From NCBI GenBank assembly GCA_026397195.1, contig JAPLVI010000109.1:1-7673 (forward strand): a DNA stretch of 7,673 bases, read 5' to 3'. The translations under genes and the position numbers were made by a program. Below are positions 1-5,772 of the stretch, piece after piece. Source of the DNA: Candidatus Berkelbacteria bacterium (GTDB lineage: Bacteria; Patescibacteriota; UBA1384; JAHJRZ01). The notes below the pieces were generated by a model, which ran no database searches, was not told the origin of the DNA, and saw only the letters and a program-made list of their open reading frames with translations. Numbering within the stretch: the first letter of the stretch is position 1; each line of letters starts with the position of its first letter.

Positions 1-17
1 TAAAAAATGAAGAGAAG

Positions 18-127
18 AAACTGGAATAATAAGGTGCTTGACCCCGCCACCATTCCTTCCTGCGAAACCTATTACATAGTGTTATCGCAGGAGCGTCAGG
101 TGCGGGGTCTGCGGGAAAATCCAGTTT
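18..127. other. Long imperfect hairpin, candidate structured RNA upstream of the infC promoter
   Basis: Three nested perfect helices are visible: 18-25 with 120-127 (8 bp), 40-46 with 103-109 continuing as 48-51 with 99-102 after a bulged C47, and 58-65 with 85-92 (8 bp). They are separated by a 14/10-nt internal loop and a symmetric 6/6 loop, and the apical part can form a small CTAT/ATAG stem. A T4 run lies at the 3' edge (125-128). The element sits upstream of the infC promoter, so it is probably not the infC leader. It may be a separate small RNA with its promoter outside the window, or the 3' end of the upstream transcript. The length suits a 4.5S-size RNA, but no SRP GGAA-loop motif is seen. 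The wide internal loop is loosely like 6S RNA, but the whole is too short. Strand and identity are uncertain. Confidence 0.5.
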
Positions 128-142
128 TCGGAATCAACTGCC

Positions 143-171
143 TTGACATTGAACTTCAGACAGGATAAAAT
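143..171 (+). promoter_or_regulatory. Promoter of the infC-rpmI-rplT operon
   Basis: A perfect -35 TTGACA (143-148) and a -10 TAAAAT (166-171) are separated by 17 bases. Transcription should start near 178, leaving about 22 bases before the infC start codon. That is too short for the L20-binding leader found before this operon in Firmicutes. Confidence 0.8.
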
Positions 172-185
172 ATTTTAGTAAATTT

Positions 186-192
186 AAAGAGG
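186..192 (+). promoter_or_regulatory. Ribosome binding site that fixes the TTG start of infC
   Basis: AAAGAGG lies 7 bases before the TTG at 200. It supports the non-ATG start over the internal ATG at 284, which would remove the conserved N-terminal strands of IF3. Confidence 0.7.
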
Positions 193-199
193 TTTTCCC

Positions 200-709
200 T
201 TGAGAATCTTAAACAATCCATTTGAATTAAAAACTGACAAAGTCCTTCTAATTTCTGAGGTAGGAGAGAAAAAGGGAGAAATGGATATGCGCGAGGCATT
301 CAAGATTGCCGAGGAATCAGGTTTAAATTTGGCGGTTGTATCCGAGAAAGCAATTCCCCCAATTGTTCGTCTGATCGACTGGGGGAAATACCAGTACGAA
401 AAGGCAAAAAACGAGAAAAAAGCCCGAGCTAAATCAAAGGCCTTGGAGATGAAAGAAATCAGGCTCTCCCCCAGAATCGACGAACACGACTTTGAATTCA
501 AACGACGCCGGGCAGAAAAATTTCTAGAAAAAGGCCATGCTTTAAAACTATCTTTAAGACTTAAGGGTAGGGAAAATCAGTTTGTTGATCAAGCAACAGA
601 AGTGGTGGTTGAATTTTCCCGCAAATTAGCACATGTTTCAAAGGTTGACCAAACGCCACAGCGAATCGGCGGGACAATTGTTACGATATTAAGACCAAAA
701 AATAATTAA
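200..709 (+). CDS. infC: Translation initiation factor IF-3
   Basis: The 169-residue protein has the normal length and both IF3 domains. In the N-terminal half, GEMDMREAFKIAEESGLNL (residues 26-44) and PPIVRLIDWGKYQYE (53-67) match the family core. A lysine-rich linker helix follows. The C-terminal domain opens with MKEIRLSPRIDEHDFE (84-99) and contains LRLKGRE (119-125). IF3 binds the 30S subunit, keeps subunits apart and checks the start codon and initiator tRNA. The gene starts with TTG after a good ribosome binding site, and the conserved residues begin almost at once. Non-canonical infC start codons are known in other bacteria to support autoregulation, because IF3 discriminates against them; that this holds here is inference. 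It is first in an operon with rpmI and rplT. Confidence 0.96.
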   Translation: MRILNNPFELKTDKVLLISEVGEKKGEMDMREAFKIAEESGLNLAVVSEKAIPPIVRLIDWGKYQYEKAKNEKKARAKSKALEMKEIRLSPRIDEHDFEFKRRRAEKFLEKGHALKLSLRLKGRENQFVDQATEVVVEFSRKLAHVSKVDQTPQRIGGTIVTILRPKNN

Positions 710-710
710 T

Positions 711-905
711 ATGCCAAAATTAAAAACACACAAAGGACTATCAAAAAGAATCAGGAAAACCAAAACTGGTAAATTAAAGCATGTCCGAGCTATGGGCAGA
801 CACAAGATGGTTATTAAAAACAGCGACAGAAAGAGAAAATATAAAAGAGATCAAAATATCTCCAAAGCTGACAATCAAAAAATTAGAAGATTAATCCCCT
901 ACTAA
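711..905 (+). CDS. rpmI: 50S ribosomal protein L35
   Basis: This 64-residue, strongly basic protein has the family opening MPKLKTHKGLSKRI and the inner GRHKM (about residues 29-33), so it is full length. L35 is a late-assembling component of the large ribosomal subunit. The ATG lies one base after the infC stop, and no Shine-Dalgarno sequence is visible in the A/T-rich end of infC. Translation therefore probably depends on coupling to ribosomes finishing infC. The order infC-rpmI-rplT is one of the most conserved operons in bacteria and confirms the call. Confidence 0.96.
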   Translation: MPKLKTHKGLSKRIRKTKTGKLKHVRAMGRHKMVIKNSDRKRKYKRDQNISKADNQKIRRLIPY

Positions 906-906
906 T

Positions 907-1251
907 ATGCGTATAAAACGTGGCAAAACTGTTCGCAGAAAACATAAGGCGATTAAAGCCAAACTTAAAGGTTTTATTAAATCACGCCGTTCTTCAATTA
1001 AACGGGCAAAAGAAGCAACGATTAAGCGCCTTTGTCGCGCTTATGAAGGCAGACGAAAACGAAAAAGAGATTTACGCGCTCTTTGGATTATTCGTCTGAA
1101 TGCGGCGGCGCGCGAAGAAGGTTTAACTTACAGCAAACTTATTTCTGGACTAAAAAAGAAGCGTATTGAACTTGATAGAAAAATTTTAGCTGAAATTGCG
1201 GTCAACCGACCTGAAACTTTTAAAAAGATAGTCGAGGAAGTTAAAAAATAA
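907..1251 (+). CDS. rplT: 50S ribosomal protein L20
   Basis: The 114-residue basic protein has the typical L20 layout. A positively charged N-terminal extension (RIKRGKTVRRKHK) threads into 23S rRNA. The conserved core follows, with RRKRKRDLRALWIIRLNAAAR at about residues 50-70 and GLKKKRIELDRKILAEIAV at about 81-99. L20 is essential for early 50S assembly and in several bacteria represses its own operon by binding the mRNA. The start lies one base after the rpmI stop with no clear ribosome binding site, as at the infC/rpmI junction, so coupling is likely. A terminator follows about 25 bases after the stop. Confidence 0.96.
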   Translation: MRIKRGKTVRRKHKAIKAKLKGFIKSRRSSIKRAKEATIKRLCRAYEGRRKRKRDLRALWIIRLNAAAREEGLTYSKLISGLKKKRIELDRKILAEIAVNRPETFKKIVEEVKK

Positions 1252-1276
1252 TGCTTATAATTTAATAAATTAAATG

Positions 1277-1306
1277 AAGAGACCTTGACAGAAAGGTCTT
1301 TTTTTT
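1277..1306 (+). terminator. Rho-independent terminator of the infC operon
   Basis: AGACCTT (1280-1286) pairs with AAGGTCT (1293-1299) around a 6-base loop, extendable by A/T and G/T pairs. Eight T residues (1299-1306) follow. The loop and 3' arm also contain promoter sequence for the next transcript. Confidence 0.85.
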
Positions 1307-1314
1307 GATATAAA
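1285..1314 (+). promoter_or_regulatory. Strong promoter embedded in the rplT terminator, reading into the large RNA
   Basis: TTGACA (1285-1290) and TATAAA (1309-1314) are 18 bases apart, and the -10 is preceded by TGA, an extended -10. The -35 box overlaps the terminator stem-loop of rplT and the T-run forms most of the spacer. The predicted start is near G1321. No open reading frame with a plausible start follows, so the promoter appears to serve a non-coding transcript. Confidence 0.75.
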
Positions 1315-1429
1315 ACAATAGTCGCAACAGAGGTAGGAATGGCAATATCGAACCGTCGGTGTGGCTCCTGAAATGAGCCAGCGGTCAGCGGGATGACCCG
1401 GCGTAGGAGTCGGTGATCTACCCCCAATC

Positions 1430-1442
1430 GAACGCCAAAAGA
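1430..1442 (+). repeat. First copy of a 13-base internal-loop motif in the large RNA
   Basis: GAACGCCAAAAGA directly follows the 5' strand of helix 1424-1430/1489-1495. The identical sequence recurs at 1592-1604. The opposite strand carries CGATT at 1489-1493. Confidence 0.7.
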
Positions 1443-1591
1443 AAGCCGGCAATCACCCTTTGGGAGGTCTCGCGTGCCCAAAGGTAAACGATTGGCGTCC
1501 ATCAAGCTTTCTCACCTGCCTCCCTGACTACAACACCTATATCCTGGGCGATGCCTAAGAATCATAGGTGTTTGCGTCGAGCCATCATCGG

Positions 1592-1604
1592 GAACGCCAA
1601 AAGA
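1592..1604 (+). repeat. Second copy of the 13-base internal-loop motif in the large RNA
   Basis: An exact repeat of GAACGCCAAAAGA, again on the 5' side of a helix (1589-1594/1629-1634) and again with CGATT on the 3' side (1626-1630). The matching position in two separate helices suggests a shared RNA module rather than chance. Confidence 0.7.
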
Positions 1605-1910
1605 GGAACGGAGCTGCCCCAGCGCCGATTCCCGCCTGATGGTGGTTCAGGCCTACAGTCTCCTGCACGGAGGGTGAGACGTTAAGTCGCAAACCAGGAC
1701 CCTCAAAGCGGGTGGCTGTAGGCCACCATGGCCCCCTTAAGCTGGCCGCGGAACACGGTCATAGCTCGGCGTCTGTCGTACTTCCACACTTCCCGAGCCC
1801 TACCCTGTGTTCCCCACCAGCCTAGGGGGGCCTCCCGACCATTATGTCGACTCGCCCTTTCGGGGGTCCAAGCACAAGGCCCGAGATTGGCCGACTGCCT
1901 GAGTCGACTT

Positions 1911-1993
1911 GCCGCATCGAGAAGACGAGGTCTAGAGGGCTCCCAGCCAAGGGGGTCACTCCCTAGACCAACGTTCTCTTTGCGGCATTTTTT
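1911..1993 (+). terminator. Long terminator hairpin ending the large RNA
   Basis: GCCGCA (1911-1916) pairs with TGCGGC (1981-1986), GAGAA (1919-1923) with TTCTC (1974-1978), and GGTCTAG (1929-1935) with CTAGACC (1963-1969). An inner C/G stem at 1940-1944/1951-1955 caps it. Six T residues follow (1988-1993). On the opposite strand no T-run follows the hairpin, which supports plus-strand transcription. Confidence 0.7.
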
Positions 1994-2035
1994 AATCTAT
2001 TTCAGAGGCAGTCTGAAGAGATTAACCCAACCGAA

Positions 2036-2080
2036 GCTCGCACTGAAATAACAAGATGTAATCCGTTTTTCAGTAAGAGC
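2036..2080. other. Stem-loop in the gap between the large RNA and the 3' end of comM
   Basis: GCTC (2036-2039) with GAGC (2077-2080) and ACTGAAA (2042-2048) with TTTCAGT (2068-2074) form an 11-bp stem with a 2/2 internal loop. It starts about 18 bases after the comM stop. It may cap the comM transcript or be a 3' extension of the large RNA. No T-run follows on either side, so it is not called a terminator. Confidence 0.35.
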
Positions 2081-2097
2081 GAAGGTGGGTACTCCTT

Positions 2098-3630
2098 TTA
2101 GGCAAATACTTTTTGCTCTTTGGGACGATAACTTAAAGATTCAGCAATATGCTCTGTTTTGATAATTTTTGAATGAGCGAGGTCAGCAATTGTTCGCGCA
2201 ATTTTAAGCGTTCGATGATAACCACGAGCTGATAACCCCAATCTCTCCATTGCGCTTTCAAGCAAGTTTTCACTTTCTTTGTTAACCTCGCAAAATTTTT
2301 TTATCTCTCTAATCCCCATTTCAGCATTGGTCTTAATTTCTATTTGATAAAAACGCAAAATCTGAAGGCGGCGCGCGGCCTCAACACGCCTACGAATTCT
2401 TTTGGAGGATTCATTTCTGGTATCCGCAACCATCTTCTTATATTTTATTCGCGGTACTTCAAGATGAATATCAATTCTATCCAAAATCGGGCCCGAAATT
2501 CTCTTGCGATAACGAATAATTTCGGTTGGAGTGCAAACACAATCGTGGCTCTCATCACCTAAATAACCGCAGGGGCAAGGATTTTGCGCCGCAATTAAAA
2601 TGAACCTCGCCGGAAATTCCAAAGATCCTTGAGCACGGGAAATGCATACCCAGCCATCCTCAAGCGGTTGGCGTAATGCTTCTAAAACCGAACGCGGAAA
2701 TTCAGGAAATTCATCCATAAACAAAACTCCGCGATGCGAGAGCGATATTTCCCCTGGTTTGGGCCAATTCCCACCACCAACGATCGAAATATTTGAGGCA
2801 GTATGATGCGGGCTACGAAATGGTCTTTCGCAAACCAAGGGCCTTGAATGCGAAAGCATCCCAGCGACCGAATAAATTTTGGTTACTTCTAAAATTTCAT
2901 CATTTCTCATCCTTGGCAAAATAGTGGCAAAGGCGCGGGCAAGTAAAGTTTTGCCAGAACCAGGTGAACCAAAAAGCAAAATATTATGTCCCCCGGCTGC
3001 CGCAATCTCAAGCGCCCGTTTAACCTGCTCTTGTCCAGCAATATATTTCATATCAAATTCTTGAACTTTATTACTATGAATTAAATCATCAATCAAAGTC
3101 ATCTCGGCTGATTCAATTCCACATTCATGTTTTAAATGTAAAATTAACTGGTCTAAAGTCTCAACCGGTTTCAATTCATTTCCTGAAATCAAAGAGGCCT
3201 CGCGCACATTGGCGGCAGGGAGATAAAGTTCGGTATTTTTCTGCTCTTTGGCAAAAATTGCTGCGGTTATTGCGCCATTAATTTGGCGCAGTGAACCGTC
3301 AAGTGATAATTCACCAACAAAAAGCTGCTTTTTATCTTCGAGTTCAATTTGACCCGAGGCCACCAGAATCCCGACTGCGATTGGCAAATCAAAATTGGGG
3401 CCTTCTTTCTTTATATCTGCTGGGGCAAGATTAATAATAATTTTTTTATTGGGAAAAACAGCATTTGAATTTTTAATCGCCGAACGGACTCGTTCTTTTG
3501 ATTCTTCAACTGCTTTATCAGGAAGCCCTACAATCGTCATGCCCGGCAATCCTTGAGCAATATCAACCTCCACCTCAATCGGGATAGCTTCAAGTCCCAA
3601 AATGGTTACCGATTTTACTATGGCAGTCAT
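2098..3630 (-). CDS. comM: YifB/ComM family Mg-chelatase-like AAA+ ATPase
   Basis: The 510-residue protein has the usual family length. Residues 1 to about 170 form the Lon-protease-like N-terminal domain (GLPGMTIVGLPDKAVEESKERVRSAI at about 27-52, in part). The AAA+ module carries Walker A GSPGSGKT (221-228) and Walker B GVLFMDEF (301-308), followed by the cysteine motif PCPCGYLG...CVC (351-366) and RISGPILDRIDIHLEVP (377-393), which holds the expected arginine finger. The C-terminal Mg-chelatase region contains GLSARGYHRTLKIARTIADL. ComM is a hexameric branch-migration helicase that helps integrate incoming DNA during natural transformation; in non-competent bacteria its role is less clear. 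The ATG at 3630 has no clear ribosome binding site, and the N-terminus fits the family. It lies 41 bases downstream of miaA on the same strand, probably co-transcribed. Confidence 0.95.
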   Translation of the reverse strand: MTAIVKSVTILGLEAIPIEVEVDIAQGLPGMTIVGLPDKAVEESKERVRSAIKNSNAVFPNKKIIINLAPADIKKEGPNFDLPIAVGILVASGQIELEDKKQLFVGELSLDGSLRQINGAITAAIFAKEQKNTELYLPAANVREASLISGNELKPVETLDQLILHLKHECGIESAEMTLIDDLIHSNKVQEFDMKYIAGQEQVKRALEIAAAGGHNILLFGSPGSGKTLLARAFATILPRMRNDEILEVTKIYSVAGMLSHSRPLVCERPFRSPHHTASNISIVGGGNWPKPGEISLSHRGVLFMDEFPEFPRSVLEALRQPLEDGWVCISRAQGSLEFPARFILIAAQNPCPCGYLGDESHDCVCTPTEIIRYRKRISGPILDRIDIHLEVPRIKYKKMVADTRNESSKRIRRRVEAARRLQILRFYQIEIKTNAEMGIREIKKFCEVNKESENLLESAMERLGLSARGYHRTLKIARTIADLAHSKIIKTEHIAESLSYRPKEQKVFA

Positions 3631-3671
3631 AAGTTAAGCAAAACCATATTACTTACTTGGAGGTCAAAATA

Positions 3672-4623
3672 TCAAGTGGACAAAAATTTTTTGATCTTTG
3701 CCTCTGCTTCTTCTATGTTTTTGCACCAATTAATTTCTTTATCATGCCGAAACCAAGTCATCTGGCGTCGAACATAAGCATGTTGGCTAAAATTTATTCT
3801 TTCGGTTAATTCATCTTTGTTTTTAATTTTTCCCGTTAAATATTTTAAAACCTCACGGTAGCCTAAGCCAAACTCATTAATTCTTTTTTTGGATAAACCT
3901 TTTCTTATAAGTCCGTTAACTTCGCTGATTAATCCTTCTTTCATCCATTCTTTGGTGCGTTTATCAATACGTTTATATACTTCATTTCTTGGAAGCTCAA
4001 TTCCAATTTTTAAAACAGGGTAGGGGATAGGGGAATTTTCGCGGCGGGATATTTTTTTATTTCGCAAAACAAGCAGACCCTCGAGCGCCCTTATCACTCT
4101 TCGTTTATTTTTTAAATCAATCCTTTGAAAAATCTTTCGGCGATATCCCTTTCAATAGCTCAACCAGTTGCTCTAATTCCATCTTCTCCAGTTCCCTGCG
4201 CAGCTGGCTCACTCTCATCTGTTCTTCAGGTGTGGCGGGAGTAAATTTATAACCGCGTGTTAAAGCATAAATATACAAAGCCGAGCCACCAACAATAATC
4301 AGTTGTTTTCCTTTGGCCAAAATCAATTCAATCGCCTTATTGGCATCACGCTGAAAATCAGCCACAGTATAAACTTTTTTGAGGTCAATAAAATCCAATA
4401 AATAATGCTTTATCCCCTGAACATTGCGGCAGCCCAAATCTTTTTCTTCCTCTAAGCCACACTTCCTCCCTCTTGGTTTGGCGGTCGCAATATTTAAATA
4501 TTTATATACTGTTCGGGAATCAGCACAAACTATTTCGCCGTTAAACTTTTTGGCAATTTTAATGCCCCACCCCGTTTTACCGCTGGCAGTTGGGCCTAAA
4601 ATGACAGTTATTTTATTTTTCAT
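3672..4623 (-). pseudogene. miaA: tRNA dimethylallyltransferase, split by a one-base insertion
   Basis: Two adjacent reading frames together give one complete MiaA. The first (4117-4623, 168 codons) has Walker A GPTASGKT (10-17), the catalytic DSR (35-37), HYLLDFIDL (73-81) and GGSALY (112-117). The second (3672 to about 4128) carries RIDLKNKRRVIRALE, then GLGYREVLKYL and HAYVRRQMTWFRHD. The span is 952 bases, one more than 317 codons. Dropping one base from the T5 run (minus strand, 4128-4132) joins KGISPKDF to QRIDLKNK and restores about 316 residues. MiaA adds dimethylallyl to A37 of tRNAs that read codons starting with U. The second frame has no credible start of its own; GTG at 4097 cuts a conserved motif. 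Sequencing error, recent mutation or +1 frameshifting are all possible. The start overlaps the preceding small gene by 11 bases. Confidence 0.9.
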
Positions 4624-4792
4624 CTTGTGAGAGATTTTCTTCCTGTTTATCTTTTAATTCTTTTAATTTAAATACACTTTTGCCTGAAACATCCATCTCC
4701 TTTTTCTTTTTTCTTTCACGCTTTTTTATTTTCTCATCCATTTCTTCTAAAGCCTCAGATTCAATCTCCTTATTTTTGTCATCTTTTGCCAT
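4613..4792 (-). CDS. Small highly charged protein between the GGDEF gene and miaA
   Basis: An ATG at 4792 opens 59 codons ending in TAA at 4613-4615. The protein starts MAKDDKNKEIESEALEEMDE and continues with a lysine/arginine-rich run (about residues 21-31), a possible helix FKLKELKDKQEEN (41-53) and an acidic end. It has no cysteine, no tryptophan and no membrane segment, and looks like a charged helical or coiled-coil segment. The family is not recognised. The start overlaps the end of the GGDEF gene by 14 bases and the stop overlaps the miaA start by 11 bases. Such tight packing, in a frame open through both junctions, supports a real translated gene in an operon. The lysine-rich composition could also arise by chance in A-rich DNA, so confidence is moderate. 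Confidence 0.55.
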   Translation of the reverse strand: MAKDDKNKEIESEALEEMDEKIKKRERKKKKEMDVSGKSVFKLKELKDKQEENLSQDEK

Positions 4793-5447
4793 TTTTTGTT
4801 TTTTTTATTGCTAAAAGATCTTTGCTAATTTGATCAATTTGATTATCCAGTTCTTTTTGAGGATCAAGTTCGCGAGTTACATAAGTTGCCGAAAGCATGA
4901 CTTTTTGGTCTTCAATGAAAACTTTTGTTCTTTTTAATTCTTTATCAAATTTCTGGTTTAATTTTTCTGTTTTTTCTTCGCCGCCACGCAAAACAACCAT
5001 AAATTCATCTCCTATTTTCCAGCGACCAATCATATCAGTTCGGCGATAATATATTTTTTTCAAGACTGCAGCAAAGGCGGCAATTAATTTATCTCCGCCT
5101 TTATGTCCCTCGCCCATTTTATTGGCTTCGCCTAAACGATCAAGGTCAAAAATAATTACCGTCAACTTATCTTCAGGATGACGGGTATAGCGCGAAAAAG
5201 CACCTCTTAAAGACTCCATAATACGACTGCCGTTAGAAAGCCCAGTCAAAGTATCCCTGCCCCATTCTTCTCTTTGGTCTAAAAGATCAGCGGCAAAATA
5301 GACCAAAAGTTTTAGATTTGCGGGTAAAATTTCATCTTCAGCCACACTTCTAAAATCATCACCTTGAACTTTACCTTCACCACTTTTAATCCTAGAAATA
5401 AGTTCGATTAGAGGATATGGGGGATTGTTTTGATTGTTTTCTGGCAT
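4779..5447 (-). CDS. GGDEF-domain protein with an altered signature motif
   Basis: The 222-residue soluble protein has no signal peptide or membrane helix. After about 60 residues of helical N-terminus comes a GGDEF domain: DTLTGLSN (65-72), metal-binding FDLDRLGEANK (100-110), a GH..GD variant GEGHKGGD (112-119), and the signature RWKIGDEF (142-149) in place of the usual R-Y-G-G-D-E-F. The first glycine is isoleucine and one extra residue precedes it. RRTD (135-138) resembles the RxxD inhibitory site for cyclic di-GMP. Canonical members condense two GTP to cyclic di-GMP. The substituted glycine, which contacts GTP, makes activity doubtful, and a degenerate regulatory role is possible. The ATG at 5447 lies in A/T-rich DNA without a clear ribosome binding site. 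The gene lies downstream of the tRNA cluster and overlaps the small gene after it. Confidence 0.85.
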   Translation of the reverse strand: MPENNQNNPPYPLIELISRIKSGEGKVQGDDFRSVAEDEILPANLKLLVYFAADLLDQREEWGRDTLTGLSNGSRIMESLRGAFSRYTRHPEDKLTVIIFDLDRLGEANKMGEGHKGGDKLIAAFAAVLKKIYYRRTDMIGRWKIGDEFMVVLRGGEEKTEKLNQKFDKELKRTKVFIEDQKVMLSATYVTRELDPQKELDNQIDQISKDLLAIKKTKNGKR

Positions 5448-5602
5448 AAATTTATTATTTATTTTTTATTTATTTATGCTGGGGTTGGAGTTTCACGTCG
5501 CCCTCGGTTCGCTCGGAAAACCACGGTTTTACGGCTTTCTCTGCGGGAAAACTAAGACTCATTACCCCTTTCCTTGGTTCAACTCCATTATATTATATAA
5601 TG
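5448..5602 (-). other. Spacer and possible leader between tRNA-Leu and the GGDEF gene
   Basis: Two overlapping TATAAT sequences (minus strand, 5587-5597) directly follow tRNA-Leu but lack a recognisable -35 box. The possible leader can pair TGGAGTT (5486-5492, plus-strand sense) with AACTCCA (5581-5587) around a small AAAAC/GTTTT hairpin (5517-5530). No cyclic di-GMP riboswitch core was seen. Confidence 0.3.
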
Positions 5603-5686
5603 TGCCGAGGGTGGGAGTTGAACCCACAAGTCCTTGCGGACACAAGGTCCTAAACCTTGCGCGTCTGCCAATTCCGCCACCTCGGC
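5603..5686 (-). tRNA. tRNA-Leu (anticodon UAG)
   Basis: The minus strand folds as an 84-base class II tRNA. The acceptor stem GCCGAGG (5680-5686) pairs with CCTCGGC (5604-5610), and the discriminator is A. The anticodon stem CAAGG/CCTTG encloses TTTAGGA, giving anticodon TAG (5650-5652). A long variable arm with TCCGCAAGGA follows, then the T arm GTGGG-TTCAACT-CCCAC. CCA is not encoded. It reads CUA and, by wobble, other CUN leucine codons, and is the last of three tRNAs on this strand. Confidence 0.95.
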
Positions 5687-5700
5687 TCTTTTTAAAATAT

Positions 5701-5772
5701 AGGGCCCACTGGGATTCGAACCCAGGACACGAAGCTTAAGAGGCTTCTGCTCTACCACTGAGCTATGGGCCC
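5701..5772 (-). tRNA. tRNA-Lys (anticodon CUU)
   Basis: The 72-base cloverleaf has acceptor GGGCCCA (5766-5772) with TGGGCCC (5702-5708), D arm GCTC/GAGC, anticodon stem GAAGC/GCTTC enclosing CTCTTAA (anticodon CTT), and T arm CTGGG-TTCGAAT-CCCAG. CCA is not encoded. The discriminator is U rather than the A usual for bacterial tRNA-Lys, and it could pair with A at -1. Confidence 0.93.

Larger units (their letters stand above)
1321..1993 (+). ncRNA. Large GC-rich structured RNA of unknown family, about 670 nt
   Basis: This stretch has its own promoter upstream and a terminator at its end, and is visibly richer in G and C than the flanking genes. Helices seen by eye nest without conflict in the 5' domain: 1323-1326/1573-1576 encloses 1331-1337/1515-1521, then 1339-1342/1499-1502, which holds 1352-1355/1411-1414 (with hairpins 1362-1380 and 1383-1398) and 1424-1430/1489-1495 (with hairpin 1457-1464/1477-1484). 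The hairpin 1532-1540/1564-1572 closes the domain. Further stems are 1582-1594/1629-1642, 1650-1658/1716-1724, 1741-1745/1817-1821 with 1750-1758/1804-1813 and 1764-1769/1793-1798, then 1846-1853/1901-1908, then the terminator hairpin. RNase P, tmRNA, SRP and rRNA signatures were looked for and not found. No reverse transcriptase or nuclease gene adjoins it. Function is unknown. Confidence 0.72.

Noticed and set aside
1128..1505. 125-codon open frame on the minus strand
   Set aside because: It runs antisense to rplT, the terminator and the large RNA, with no protein-like pattern or start signal.
1321..1993. RNase P RNA or tmRNA
   Set aside because: Neither the P4 sequences of RNase P (GAGGAAAGTCC, ACAGAA) nor the tRNA-like ends of tmRNA are present, and the length is nearly twice that of either.
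1321..1993. Group I or group II intron
   Set aside because: No domain V-like hairpin or group I core sequence was seen, there is no intron-encoded protein, and the promoter and terminator indicate an independent transcript.
1728..2051. 107-codon open frame on the plus strand
   Set aside because: It lies inside the structured RNA, has no ribosome binding site, is rich in R, P, L and S as expected for GC-rich non-coding sequence, and runs through the terminator hairpin.
3646..3667. Promoter directly before comM (TTGACC and TAATAT on the minus strand)
   Set aside because: The boxes are only 10 bases apart, too close for a functional sigma-70 promoter.
5448..5602. Cyclic di-GMP riboswitch before the GGDEF gene
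   Set aside because: The conserved core and tetraloop-receptor sequences of the GEMM families are not visible.
5434..5739. 101-codon open frame on the plus strand
   Set aside because: It reads antisense through tRNA-Leu and part of tRNA-Lys; the GVEPTSP/DSNPGHEA strings are the well-known artefact of translating antisense tRNA.
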